Under the pieces are notes generated by a model that was not told the DNA's origin, did not search any database, and saw nothing but the letters and a program-made list of their open reading frames with translations. Positions 8,023 through 15,619 of a DNA stretch of 64,000 nucleotides are shown piece by piece. Numbering within the stretch: position 1 is the stretch's first letter; each line of letters begins with the position of its first letter. Position numbers and translations under genes: made by a program. Source of the stretch: Sandaracinaceae bacterium (GTDB lineage Bacteria > Myxococcota_A > Polyangia > Polyangiales > Sandaracinaceae); NCBI GenBank assembly GCA_020633195.1, contig JACKEC010000032.1, forward strand, positions 28,836-92,835. The letters run 5' to 3'.

Positions 8023-8851
8023 AGTGGAGCCCGAGCTCCGATGGTTGCCGGAACCGCACGCGCGCTGGAGGGCGCGCCGGATCGCGGCCGCGGTCCTCCT
8101 CGGGGCGGGCGGCGTGCTGCTGTGGGTGTCGTTCCCCGACCGGCTCGAGCTGGCGACGGGGATCGCGCTCACGATCGGCTTCGCGTGGGGCCTCGCGCGG
8201 CTCGAGCGCTCGCACCGGATCCTGCTGCGCCTCTCGCTCGGCGGGTGGGGCGACGTGCCGTCGAGCGTCTCGGCGCTCGAGGCGCTCGCGGAGGAGGCTC
8301 GCTTCGACGCGCGGGTGCACGCGTGCCTGATCGCGGCGGTCGCCGAGCTGGAGCTGCGCCGCGGCGACGGGGACCGCGGCCGCCGTCTGTTCGCGGAGCT
8401 GAGCCGTCGCGGGTGGTCGCCGGTCGAGCTTGTCGGGGGATCGCTGTCGGGGAGCGGGCCGGTGATGAGCGCGGCCGCCACGATGGTGGCCCTCGAGGCG
8501 CTCTCGAGCGACCTCGCGACGCTCGAGCCGCGGCTCGTGGACCTCGAGCGGACCGGGCGGCGCTGGGCGACGCTGCTCGCCCGATCCATCTTGATGCTCA
8601 AGGCGGGGAGGGCGCAGGACGCGGCGACGATGCTCGACGGTCGCCTGCCCGCTGCCTCGCCCGCGCTCCCGGCCGAGCAGCTCGCGGAGCTGCGGACCCT
8701 TCACGCCTTCGCCCGCGCCGCGTCGGGCCGCGATCCCTACCGCGCGTCCGGCCGGGCCCGAGCGCCGCGGGCCACCCTCGGCGACGCGCGCGACCGTTCG
8801 CAGCGCTGGCTCACCGAGTCGTGGCCGGCCCTGCGCGCCTTCGTGGAGTGA
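8000..8851 (+). CDS. Membrane-anchored protein with a helical repeat domain, unknown function
   Basis: 283 residues from ATG at 8000. After a charged N-terminus (about 25 residues) there are two adjacent hydrophobic segments (AAAVLLGAGGVLLWVSF and ATGIALTIGFAWGL). They form a membrane hairpin, followed by a cytosolic-type, Ala/Leu/Glu-rich helical domain. The latter has pairs such as EALAEEARFDARVHACLIAAVAE and ARSILMLKAGRAQDAATML, which look like degenerate tetratricopeptide helices. No catalytic motif is visible. It is convergent with the barrel gene, only four bases away. Confidence 0.6.
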   Translation: MFESSSREVEPELRWLPEPHARWRARRIAAAVLLGAGGVLLWVSFPDRLELATGIALTIGFAWGLARLERSHRILLRLSLGGWGDVPSSVSALEALAEEARFDARVHACLIAAVAELELRRGDGDRGRRLFAELSRRGWSPVELVGGSLSGSGPVMSAAATMVALEALSSDLATLEPRLVDLERTGRRWATLLARSILMLKAGRAQDAATMLDGRLPAASPALPAEQLAELRTLHAFARAASGRDPYRASGRARAPRATLGDARDRSQRWLTESWPALRAFVE

Positions 8852-8855
8852 CCGC

Positions 8856-9659
8856 TCAGAACCGGTAGCCCGCCGAGATCAGGATCTCGGGGGTGAAGCC
8901 GTACTGCGCGAAGCCCGCGCCGACGCCGTCCTCGATCTCGGTCGCGGGGTTGCCCTCGAGCTCGCGGATCTCTGGTGGCACCTCGAGGTGGGCGCTCGCG
9001 CCGACCGCGTGGGTCCAGCCGATCGCGGCGCGGAGCACCAGGTGCTCTTCGATCACGAGGCGGTAGCCGACGCGCCCGTGGAGGGCGTGCATCTCGATCG
9101 CGACGGGGACCTCGCGCATGCCGCGGTAGCGGATGCGCTGCCCGGTCGCGGACTCGATCGCGGCGCGCGTGAGGGTGGAGTTGGTGCCGAGGTACGTGTA
9201 GCCGAAGGACAGCTCGAGGCCCTCGATCGGGTTCACGCCCACCCCGACGCGCACGTTCCACCCGCCGTTCGCGATCGTCTCGTCGACGATCGGGCGCACG
9301 TCCTCGCCGAAGGCGCCGGTGCCCTCGACGATGTCGCGCAGCATGCCGAGGTAGGCGTTCGGCGTGTGGCCGGCCGACACCGTCGCGAAGAGGCCGACGG
9401 GCGTGGTGAGCTGCGCCTCGATCCCGACCGAGACGGGGAGGCTCGTCTGCGCGGTGAGGTCGAGCGCCCAGCCCTCCGGCATCAGGGACGTCGACGACGT
9501 CGCCGCGTCGATCGGGGCTGGCGCCGAGGCGAGCGGGGCGCCGAGCGCGCGCCCGAGCTGCGCGCTGGCCGTCGCCGGGAAGAGGAGCGCGGCGCCGAGG
9601 AGGAGGTGTGTCGAGATGCGCCGCGTGATGGTCACGAGCTCGATCGGTGCACGGCGCAT
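8856..9659 (-). CDS. Outer-membrane beta-barrel protein
   Basis: 267 residues. A signal peptide (LLLGAALLFPATASAQ) is followed by alternating amphipathic strands (LDLTAQTSLPVSVGIEAQLTTP, WNVRVGVGVNPIEGLELSFGYTY, AALGRVGYRL-like pairs) and a terminal strand ending in aromatic Phe (ISAGYRF), the Bam recognition signature. Size suggests 10-12 strands. No specific porin or transporter family is recognised. A role in envelope permeability or stability is possible but not shown. Confidence 0.7.
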   Translation of the reverse strand: MRRAPIELVTITRRISTHLLLGAALLFPATASAQLGRALGAPLASAPAPIDAATSSTSLMPEGWALDLTAQTSLPVSVGIEAQLTTPVGLFATVSAGHTPNAYLGMLRDIVEGTGAFGEDVRPIVDETIANGGWNVRVGVGVNPIEGLELSFGYTYLGTNSTLTRAAIESATGQRIRYRGMREVPVAIEMHALHGRVGYRLVIEEHLVLRAAIGWTHAVGASAHLEVPPEIRELEGNPATEIEDGVGAGFAQYGFTPEILISAGYRF

Positions 9660-9742
9660 GCCGCGCGTTCACGGCCCGCGATCCCCTCCGTCGGCGCCAA
9701 CCGCGACACCGGAGCCGCGCGCCATGGCACGGGAGCGAGGTC

Positions 9743-10648
9743 TCAGCCGAGCCGCACCGCGCCCAGCTTCGAGCTCGCGACGACCCCGCGGATGGCGGCG
9801 ATCTTGTCGTCGCGATCGAGCTCGATCCAGAACACGACGTCGCGGGCGTAGCGCCCCTCGCGATCCGGATAGCGCACCAGCAGCGCGGGCAGCCCGTTGA
9901 GGTCGCGCTCCGCGGCCCACGTCGGCCACGGCGCGTGCGCCACGATCACCCGATAGGTCCGCAGGATGTCCTCGATCCCGTGGAGCACCCGGACCGCCGC
10001 GACGAACTCGCCCGCGCCGTCGTGGATGCTCGTGGCGTCGTCGGCGAGGAGCCGCGCCGCGCCCTCGAAGTCGCCGACCCCGAGCCGGAGCATGAGCTCT
10101 CGTAGCAAGCGAGCCGTCTTGTCACGTAGCTCGGGGGTGATCGGCCGGCGCTGCTCGTCGTAGCCCTCGAGCTCCTTGCGCGCGCGGTGCAGGAGCACCC
10201 GGACGTTGCCCGGGGTGGTGTCGAGCGCCGCGGCGGTCTCGGGGCCGGTCAGCCCCATGACGTCGCGCAGGATCAGGACGGCGCGTTGCCGCGGATCGAG
10301 GACCTCGAGCGCGACGAGGAAGGCGCTCGTGGCGCTCTCGACGAGGCCGTAGCGGGCCTCGGGTCCGGGCTCGATGGACGCGACCACGCGCTCGGTGTCG
10401 ATCGGCTCGGGGAGCCAGGGGCCGAAGTAGCGCTCGCGCTTGCGGCGCCGGAGCGAGTCGATGCACAGGTTCGTGGCCACGCGGAAGAGCCACGGCGCGA
10501 GGCTCCGCTCGGTGTCGGGGGGAGGGTGCTCGAGCGCCTTGCGGAAGGTCTCCTGGACGAGGTCCTCGGCGTCCGCGGCGCTCCCGGTCATCCGGTAGCA
10601 CAGGCCGAAGAGGGCGTTCCGGTGCGTCTCCATCGAGGCCGCCGCCAT
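9743..10648 (-). CDS. ECF41-type RNA polymerase sigma factor with fused SnoaL-like regulatory domain
   Basis: 301 residues from the ATG at 10648, preferred to an in-frame ATG at 10666 because AGGTG lies five bases upstream of it. Region 2 (NALFGLCYRMTG, AEDLVQETF, FRVATNLCIDSLRRRKRER) and region 4 (LDPRQRAVLILRDVMG, HTH TPGNVRVLLHRARKEL) are intact. Between them is the ECF41 hallmark WLPEP. The C-terminal 120 residues are a SnoaL-type fold with DGAGEF in place of the usual DGGGK motif. ECF41 factors lack a classical anti-sigma factor; their fused domain controls activity. The divergent oxidoreductase is the expected type of target gene. Confidence 0.9.
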   Translation of the reverse strand: MAAASMETHRNALFGLCYRMTGSAADAEDLVQETFRKALEHPPPDTERSLAPWLFRVATNLCIDSLRRRKRERYFGPWLPEPIDTERVVASIEPGPEARYGLVESATSAFLVALEVLDPRQRAVLILRDVMGLTGPETAAALDTTPGNVRVLLHRARKELEGYDEQRRPITPELRDKTARLLRELMLRLGVGDFEGAARLLADDATSIHDGAGEFVAAVRVLHGIEDILRTYRVIVAHAPWPTWAAERDLNGLPALLVRYPDREGRYARDVVFWIELDRDDKIAAIRGVVASSKLGAVRLG

Positions 10649-10671
10649 CGTGACACCTGACTTCATGCAGG

Positions 10672-10698
10672 TGCCACGATCGAGGGCGCTCGACCGTT
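10672..10698 (+). promoter_or_regulatory. Candidate ECF41-type promoter for the FAD oxidoreductase
   Basis: TGCCACG at 10672-10678, exactly 16 bases, then CGTT at 10695-10698. As I recall, the ECF41 target promoter is about TGTCACA-N16-CGTC, so the match is 5/7 in the -35 and 3/4 in the -10. It would initiate near 10705, about 50 bases before the ATG at 10754. The -10 half forms one arm of a perfect 14-bp palindrome with the opposing promoter. Confidence 0.5.
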
Positions 10699-10704
10699 AC
10701 GCGT

Positions 10705-10731
10705 AACGCTGCGGGCCTGCCGTTCGTGGGA
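10705..10731 (-). promoter_or_regulatory. Candidate ECF41-type promoter for the sigma factor gene
   Basis: On the minus strand TCCCACG (10731-10725), exactly 16 bases, then CGTT (10708-10705). It mirrors the plus-strand element about a centre at 10701.5. It would give an autoregulated leftward transcript with a leader of about 50 bases before the ATG at 10648. The two transcripts would start face to face and cross, so the promoters should compete. A TetR/MarR-type repressor on CGTTACGCGTAACG is the alternative reading. Confidence 0.45.
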
Positions 10732-10753
10732 CCTCTCGAAAGCGAGGAGAACC

Positions 10754-12091
10754 ATGACCCACGTCGTGATCGGAGCCGGGCTGAGCGGGCTGGTCGCCGC
10801 CGTCGAGCTCGCCAGCCAGGGCCGCGAGGTGCTCGTGCTCGAGGCGAGCGGCGCCCTCGGGGGGCGCGCCCAGACCCACCGCTCGGAGGGCTTCGCGCTC
10901 AACCTCGGGCCGCACGCGCTGTACCCGGGCGCCGAGCGTCAGCTCGCGGAGCTGGGCGTGAACGTGACCGGCGGCGTCCCCAAGCGCGGGCTGACGATGG
11001 AGGTGGGCGACCGCATCGCGCCGCTGCCCGGCGACGCGGTGACCCTGCTCGGCAACGGGGCCCTGGGCTGGAACGACAAGCTGCGGGTCGGCTGGCTGCT
11101 CGGCCGCCTCGGGTGGATCGACGCGGACCCCCTCGATCGAGTGACCGTCGGCGAGTGGCTCGACGCGATGGGGCTGCAAGGTACGGCCAAGGACGTCGCG
11201 CTCGCGGTCGTGCGGATCTCGACCTACGTCAACGCCTCCGACCGGATGAGCGCCGGCGTGGCGATCCGCCAGATCCGCGGCGCGCTCGACGGCGTCCGCT
11301 ACCTCGACGGAGGGTGGGCCACGATCGTCGACGGCCTGCTCGAGCGCGCGCGAGAGCTCGGCGTGGTCGTCCGCTCGCGCGCCAAGGTCGAGCGCCTCGA
11401 GGTGGAGGCGGGGCGCGTGGTCGGCGTGATGCTCCGCGACGGTGAGCGCATCGCGACCGAGGGCGTCGTCCTGACGCTGTCGCCCAAGGCGTCCGTTCGG
11501 CTCCTCGGCGAGCACGCGCGGCCGTCCCTCGCGACCTTCGCGGCGGACTCCGTCGCCGTCCGCGCGGCCTGCCTCGACGTCGCGCTCCGCCGCCTCCCGC
11601 GGCGGCATCCGTCGCTCATCCTCGGGACCAACGAGCCGACCTACGTGTCCATCCACTCGAACGTCGCCGCCCTCGCCCCCACCGACGGCGGGGTGATCCA
11701 CGTGGCTCGCTACCTCGCGCCGGACGAGCGCGTCGACGGCGCGACGCGGGCCCAGCTCGAGGGCTACCTCGATCGCTCGCAGCCGGGCTGGCGCGACGAG
11801 GTCGAGGAAGTGCGGTGGAGCCCCGCGATGACGGTCATGCACGCGATCCCCGAGGCTCGCGACGGGGGCCTCGCGGGGCGCCCGACGGTGGCTTCGGCGG
11901 GCCCGACGAACCTCGCCCTCGCGGGCGACTGGGTGGGCCCCGAGGGCTTGCTCGCGGACGCCTGCGTCACGTCGGCGCGGGCCGCCGCGCGGTGGATCGC
12001 CCGCGGCGACCGCGAGGCTCAGGGCGTGACGTACAGGTCGAGCTCGAAGGTCTGCGGGCCGGACAGCGAGTCGCTGTCGAGCACGACGTAG
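10754..12091 (+). CDS. FAD-dependent oxidoreductase, phytoene desaturase/amine oxidase-like
   Basis: 445 residues from ATG at 10754 with GAGGAG upstream. The N-terminus is a dinucleotide-binding fold (VVIGAGLSGLVAAVELASQG, ending in an acidic EAS) followed by GGRAQTHRSEGFALNLGPHALY, the FAD-contact region of the NAD(P)-binding Rossmann/amine oxidase superfamily. The C-terminus has the second FAD motif LALAGDWVGPEGLLADACVTSA. Family members desaturate or oxidise C-C or C-N bonds of carotenoids, amines or related substrates. The substrate is not evident. It is divergent from the ECF41 gene, consistent with the oxidoreductase partners of that group. The last 24 codons overlap the convergent lipoprotein gene by 73 bases. 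Confidence 0.85.
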   Translation: MTHVVIGAGLSGLVAAVELASQGREVLVLEASGALGGRAQTHRSEGFALNLGPHALYPGAERQLAELGVNVTGGVPKRGLTMEVGDRIAPLPGDAVTLLGNGALGWNDKLRVGWLLGRLGWIDADPLDRVTVGEWLDAMGLQGTAKDVALAVVRISTYVNASDRMSAGVAIRQIRGALDGVRYLDGGWATIVDGLLERARELGVVVRSRAKVERLEVEAGRVVGVMLRDGERIATEGVVLTLSPKASVRLLGEHARPSLATFAADSVAVRAACLDVALRRLPRRHPSLILGTNEPTYVSIHSNVAALAPTDGGVIHVARYLAPDERVDGATRAQLEGYLDRSQPGWRDEVEEVRWSPAMTVMHAIPEARDGGLAGRPTVASAGPTNLALAGDWVGPEGLLADACVTSARAAARWIARGDREAQGVTYRSSSKVCGPDSESLSSTT

Positions 12092-12720
12092 ACGGGGTTC
12101 GTCGTGTCGCCCGTGTTGGTGTACTCGACCGTCTCGGCCCCCGAGATCGAGGAGTCCGAGCTGTCGAGGCAGGACCCGACCACGGGGCACGAGTCGAGGA
12201 TGTAGAGGACTCCGTCGCCCGCGTGGCGGTACACCGCCCGCACGGTCTGGCCGTGCGCGAGCTCGACCCGGACCGCGCCGTCGCGGCCGGGGCCGCTGAC
12301 CGTGCACGCGCCCGCGATGTCGTTGGTGTTCGACGCGAGGGTCCCGCGATAGAACCCCGCCGCGGTCGGGCTGCTCGGACAGAAGCCGGGGAGGATCGCG
12401 GTGCGCACGACCATGCCCGCGTCGGTGCCCGTCGGTCCGGCGTCGCTGCCCGCGTCCATCGCCCCCGCGTCGGTGCCGGTCGGCCCCGCGTCGGTCGCGC
12501 CCGCGTCGTCGCCGGTCGGGCCCGCGTCCGTCTCCACCGGGCCCGCGTCGGTGGCGCCCGCGTCGGTGTCGGTCGGTCCCGCGTCGGTACCGGTCGATCC
12601 GGCGTCGACGCCGCCAGGGCCCGCGTCCACGCCCGAGGGGCCCGCGTCGGAGTCGCCGCCGCCGTCGTCGCAGCCGACGAGCGCGAGCGAGAGGACCAGG
12701 AGGGCAGAGAGGCTTCGCAT
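12019..12720 (-). CDS. Lipoprotein with (T)DAG-repeat linker and C-terminal PPC-like beta domain
   Basis: 233 residues from ATG at 12720; the leader MRSLSALLVLSLALVGC has a good lipobox. Residues about 20-105 are a low-complexity linker of about a dozen short units ending in DAG (GVDAG, GTDAG, ATDAG), rich in Gly/Thr/Pro. The C-terminal 125 residues look like a beta-sandwich with DGAVRVELAHGQTVRAVYRH and DGVLYILDSCPVVGSC, resembling bacterial pre-peptidase C-terminal domains. The DAG linker is typical of surface lipoproteins in Myxococcota. It probably displays a carbohydrate- or protein-binding domain outside the cell. Confidence 0.75.
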   Translation of the reverse strand: MRSLSALLVLSLALVGCDDGGGDSDAGPSGVDAGPGGVDAGSTGTDAGPTDTDAGATDAGPVETDAGPTGDDAGATDAGPTGTDAGAMDAGSDAGPTGTDAGMVVRTAILPGFCPSSPTAAGFYRGTLASNTNDIAGACTVSGPGRDGAVRVELAHGQTVRAVYRHAGDGVLYILDSCPVVGSCLDSSDSSISGAETVEYTNTGDTTNPVYVVLDSDSLSGPQTFELDLYVTP

Positions 12721-12783
12721 GCGGCGCACTCTAGGACAAAGATCGCCGCGCGCGAGCCTCACTCCTCGAGCACGCCGCGCGCC

Positions 12784-13101
12784 TCACCCCTGGCCGTCGA
12801 GCAGGGCCTGCAGCCGGCCCGGGTGCTGGAGCCCCACGGCTCGCGCGGTGGGCTGCCCGTTTCGAAACAGCACCAGCGTGGGCATCGCGCGGACGCCGTA
12901 GGTCTGGGCGGTGACCGGCGAGTCCTCGACGTCGACCTTCACGACGACCACGTCGTCGCGCTCCGCCGCGAGCTTCTCGAGGAGCGGCTCCTGGAGACGA
13001 CACGGGCTGCACCACACCGCGCCGAAGTCGACGAGGACCGGTCGGTCGGCTCGCAGCACCTCGTCGTCGAAGCTCAGGTCGTTCACTTCTCGAAGGCTCA
13101 T
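12784..13101 (-). CDS. Thioredoxin-family protein
   Basis: 105 residues from the ATG at 13101. It has the complete thioredoxin fold: LVDFGAVWCSPCR with active site WCSPC, an unusual Ser for Gly in the canonical WCGPC, then KVDVEDSP, VRAMPTLVLFRNG with the cis-proline, and a short C-terminal helix. It would reduce protein disulfides in the cytosol. The start overlaps the stop of the ArsR-type gene (ATGA), so the two form an operon that may respond to metal or redox signals. The Ser variant may shift its redox potential. Confidence 0.9.
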   Translation of the reverse strand: MSLREVNDLSFDDEVLRADRPVLVDFGAVWCSPCRLQEPLLEKLAAERDDVVVVKVDVEDSPVTAQTYGVRAMPTLVLFRNGQPTARAVGLQHPGRLQALLDGQG

Positions 13102-13430
13102 GACGCAATCTCCTTTGCAGTGTCGGCGGCCGTCCGGAAGGGGAGGGCGCGCAGGACGTCGGCGACCTCGGGTCGGCTGACCCGATAGAAGCGCCGGCGA
13201 CCGTCGCGGACGGCGAGCACCACGCCCGCCGCCCGCAGGACCTTGAGGTGGCGCGAGATCAGCGCCTGGGGGTGCCCGAGGCACTCCACCATCGAGCCGA
13301 CGTCGGAGTGCCCGGCGAGCAGCCCATCCACGATCTGGAGCCGGATCGGGTGCGCGAGGGCCGCGAGCAGGTCCGCGTTCCGCTTCAGGTCGACGGGGCT
13401 GTGGACCCTGGGCTCTCCGAAATCCTTCAT
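13098..13430 (-). CDS. ArsR-family winged-helix regulator
   Basis: 110 residues. The winged helix is clear: LLAALAHPIRLQIVDGLLAG, then VGSMVECLGHPQALISRHLKVLRAAGVV (recognition helix) and the wing VLAVRDGRRRFYRVS. Cys occurs once (MVECLG), so a classical multi-Cys metal site is not obvious. Family members repress their own operon and are released by metals, redox or other ligands. It overlaps the downstream thioredoxin by four bases and probably autoregulates both. No Shine-Dalgarno precedes the ATG. Confidence 0.88.
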   Translation of the reverse strand: MKDFGEPRVHSPVDLKRNADLLAALAHPIRLQIVDGLLAGHSDVGSMVECLGHPQALISRHLKVLRAAGVVLAVRDGRRRFYRVSRPEVADVLRALPFRTAADTAKEIAS

Positions 13431-13438
13431 ATGTCGAA

Positions 13439-13467
13439 TGTGTAATGTATTGGGCGCGGACCGTCAA
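13439..13467 (-). promoter_or_regulatory. Candidate sigma-70-type promoter of the ArsR-Trx operon, near-leaderless
   Basis: On the minus strand TTGACG (13467-13462), a 17-base spacer, then TACACA (13444-13439). Transcription would start only a couple of bases before the ATG at 13430, and no ribosome binding site precedes that ATG. The stretch is markedly A+T-rich for this genome and contains the direct repeat AATGTGTAATGT, a plausible repressor contact region. Confidence 0.4.
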
Positions 13468-13497
13468 CCCCCCCGATTCAGCTGGGTCCCTTTGCGC

Positions 13498-14289
13498 TCA
13501 GCCCTTCGGCGGCCCGAACGGCGGGAGGGACTCGCGCGCGCCGAGGTCTTCGGCGGCGTAGTAGCTCGCGACCAGGTCCCTGTAGATGGGGCGGGTGTAG
13601 GCGTCGGCGCGGGGGTGCTCGATGACGTCCACGATCACCTCCGCCACCTCCTCGGGCGACTGCGCGCCGGGCATGCCGCGCGAGTCGTAGCCGCCGTGGC
13701 GAGCGCGCAGGCCGAACTCGGTCGCCACGACCCCCGGGCTCACGACGGAGACGTGGATGCCCGGGTCGGTGTCGCGCAGCTCGAGGCGCAGGCTCGAGCT
13801 CAGCGCGTTCAGCGCGTGCTTCGCGGCCGAGTAGGCGGAGCGGATGGGCGCCAGCGGCAGCCGCCCGAGGAGCGAGCTGACGTTGACGATGTGCCCCGCC
13901 CCGCGCTCCCTGTAGTGCGGCAAGACAGTTTGCATGGCCCAGAGCACCGACTTCGTGTTGACGAGCATCATCTCGTCGAAGTCCTCGTCGGTGAGCTCCG
14001 ACACCGGGCGGCTGATCCCGCGCCCGGCGTTGTTCACCCACACGTCCACGTGCCCGAAGCGCTCGATCGCCGCCTCGAGCGCGCGGCTCAGATCCTCGCG
14101 GCGGGTCACGTCCGCGACGACCGCGAGGGCGTCCTCGCCGCACCGCCCCGCGACCTCGCTCAGCTCCTTGTCGCGCCGCGCCAGCAAGACCTGCTTGCCG
14201 CCCTTCGCGGCGATCTGCTCGGCGAGGCACGCGCCGATCCCCGCGCTCGCGCCCGTGACCACGACCACCCGGTCCTGCCATGTCGACAT
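13498..14289 (-). CDS. Short-chain dehydrogenase/reductase (SDR)
   Basis: 263 residues from ATG at 14289. Classical SDR motifs are all present: VVTGASAGIGACLAE (NAD(P) binding), NNAGRG at about residue 85, NVSSLLGRLPLAPIRSAYSAAKHAL with catalytic Ser, Tyr and Lys, and VSVVSPGVVATEF. The Arg pair at the end of the second strand (LLARRDKEL) favours NADP(H). It probably reduces or oxidises a hydroxyl/keto group. It lies 68 bases downstream of the thiolase on the same strand, so lipid or acyl-chain metabolism is the likely context. Confidence 0.9.
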   Translation of the reverse strand: MSTWQDRVVVVTGASAGIGACLAEQIAAKGGKQVLLARRDKELSEVAGRCGEDALAVVADVTRREDLSRALEAAIERFGHVDVWVNNAGRGISRPVSELTDEDFDEMMLVNTKSVLWAMQTVLPHYRERGAGHIVNVSSLLGRLPLAPIRSAYSAAKHALNALSSSLRLELRDTDPGIHVSVVSPGVVATEFGLRARHGGYDSRGMPGAQSPEEVAEVIVDVIEHPRADAYTRPIYRDLVASYYAAEDLGARESLPPFGPPKG

Positions 14290-14357
14290 CTCGACCTCCT
14301 CGTACGGAGGCGAGGGTACGGCAGGCGGCCCGCCGACGGGGCCGCCTCGTCCGTCGG

Positions 14358-15608
14358 CTACACGCGCTCGATGATCGTCGCGATCCCCATCCCGCCGCCG
14401 ATGCACAGCGTGATGAGCGCGGTCGCGAGGTCGCGGCGCTCGAGCTCGTCGAGCGCGGTCGCGAGGAGCATCGCGCCCGTCGCGCCGAGCGGGTGACCGA
14501 GCGCGATCGCGCCGCCGTTGACGTTCACCTTGGCCGGGTCGATCGAGAGGTCCCGCATCGTCTTGAGGGGGACGACCGCGAAGGCCTCGTTGATCTCCCA
14601 CAGGTCGATGTCGGAGGCCTTCATCCCCGCCTTCGCGAGCGCGCGCTCCGAGGCCGGGGTCGGCGCGGTCAGCATGATCACCGGCTCGGCGCCGGCGGTC
14701 GCGGTGGCGCGGATGCGCGCGCGCGCCTTCAGCCCGTGCTGCTTGAGCCCGTCCTCGTTGGCGAGGAGGACCGCGCACGCGCCGTCGACGATGCCGCTCG
14801 CCGAGCCCGCGGTGTGGCGGTGCTCGATCGCGGCGATCTCCGGGTAGCGGACGAGCGCGAGCTGATCGATGGTCTCGCCGTTCGGGCCCATGGGCATCGC
14901 GCCCATGCGCTCGAAGACGCCGGGCAGCTCCGAGAGGCCCTCGATGGTGGTGTCCGGCCGCGCGTACTCGTCGCGGTCGAGCGCGACCGCGCCGGTCGCC
15001 GGGTCCTTCACCGCGAAGAGGCTCTTCGCGAAGCGGTTCTCCTCGATCGCGACGGCGGCCTTCTGCTGGCTGTCGAGCGCGAAGCGGTCGAGCTCCTCGC
15101 GCGCGAAGCCGAACTTGGTCGCGATCAGATCGGCGCTGATGCCCTGCGGCACCTGCACGAGCTTCTTGCGCAGCTCGAAGTTGTTGCCGTCGATGCCGGC
15201 GTCGTCCGAGCCCATCGGCACGCGCGACATGCTCTCCACGCCGCCGCCGATGGTGAGGTTCTGCTGGCCGCTCATCACGCCCATCGCGGCGAAGTTCACG
15301 CCCTGCAGGCCCGAGCCGCAGAAGCGGTTCAGCGACACGCCGGTGACCTCGTCGGGCCAGCCCGCGGCGAGGATGGAGTTGCGCGCGATGCACGCCCCCT
15401 GCTCCTTGGCCTGGCTCACGGTGCCGAGCACGACGTCGTCGATGGCGCCCTTCTCGAAGCCCGCCTTGTCGGCGAGCCGGTTGAGGGTCTGCCCCATCAG
15501 CTCCTGCGGGTGGATCTCGCTGAGCGCGCCGCCCGGCTTGTCGCCCTTCGCTCGCTTGCCTTTTCCGCGCGGCGTACGGACCGCGTCGACGATGAATGCA
15601 TCTGCCAT
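14358..15608 (-). CDS. Thiolase family acetyl-CoA C-acyltransferase (FadA-like)
   Basis: 416 residues from ATG at 15608, preceded by AAGGAGCGAG. The nucleophilic cysteine lies in NRFCGSGLQ at about residue 95. The second half has NEAFA, the GGAIALGHPLGATGA histidine motif and the terminal catalytic CIGGGMG. It cleaves 3-ketoacyl-CoA to acetyl-CoA and a shortened acyl-CoA in beta-oxidation, or condenses acyl-CoAs in reverse. It is 11 bases downstream of an acyl-CoA dehydrogenase, supporting a catabolic role. A hydratase/3-hydroxyacyl-CoA dehydrogenase is not in this cluster. Confidence 0.93.
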   Translation of the reverse strand: MADAFIVDAVRTPRGKGKRAKGDKPGGALSEIHPQELMGQTLNRLADKAGFEKGAIDDVVLGTVSQAKEQGACIARNSILAAGWPDEVTGVSLNRFCGSGLQGVNFAAMGVMSGQQNLTIGGGVESMSRVPMGSDDAGIDGNNFELRKKLVQVPQGISADLIATKFGFAREELDRFALDSQQKAAVAIEENRFAKSLFAVKDPATGAVALDRDEYARPDTTIEGLSELPGVFERMGAMPMGPNGETIDQLALVRYPEIAAIEHRHTAGSASGIVDGACAVLLANEDGLKQHGLKARARIRATATAGAEPVIMLTAPTPASERALAKAGMKASDIDLWEINEAFAVVPLKTMRDLSIDPAKVNVNGGAIALGHPLGATGAMLLATALDELERRDLATALITLCIGGGMGIATIIERV

Positions 15609-15619
15609 GTCTCGCTCCT

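Noticed and set aside
6191..8704. Open frame of about 840 codons on the minus strand opposite the dehydrogenase and FliP genes
   Set aside because: Antisense to well-supported genes, with low-complexity Arg/Glu composition and no motif.
10664..10666. ATG at 10666 as start of the ECF41 gene
   Set aside because: No ribosome site precedes it, whereas AGGTG precedes the ATG at 10648, and the shorter version fits the symmetric promoter geometry.
12401..12901. Plus-strand frame opposite the DAG linker of the lipoprotein
   Set aside because: Repeats of VGPASV-type residues are the reverse reading of the DAG codons.
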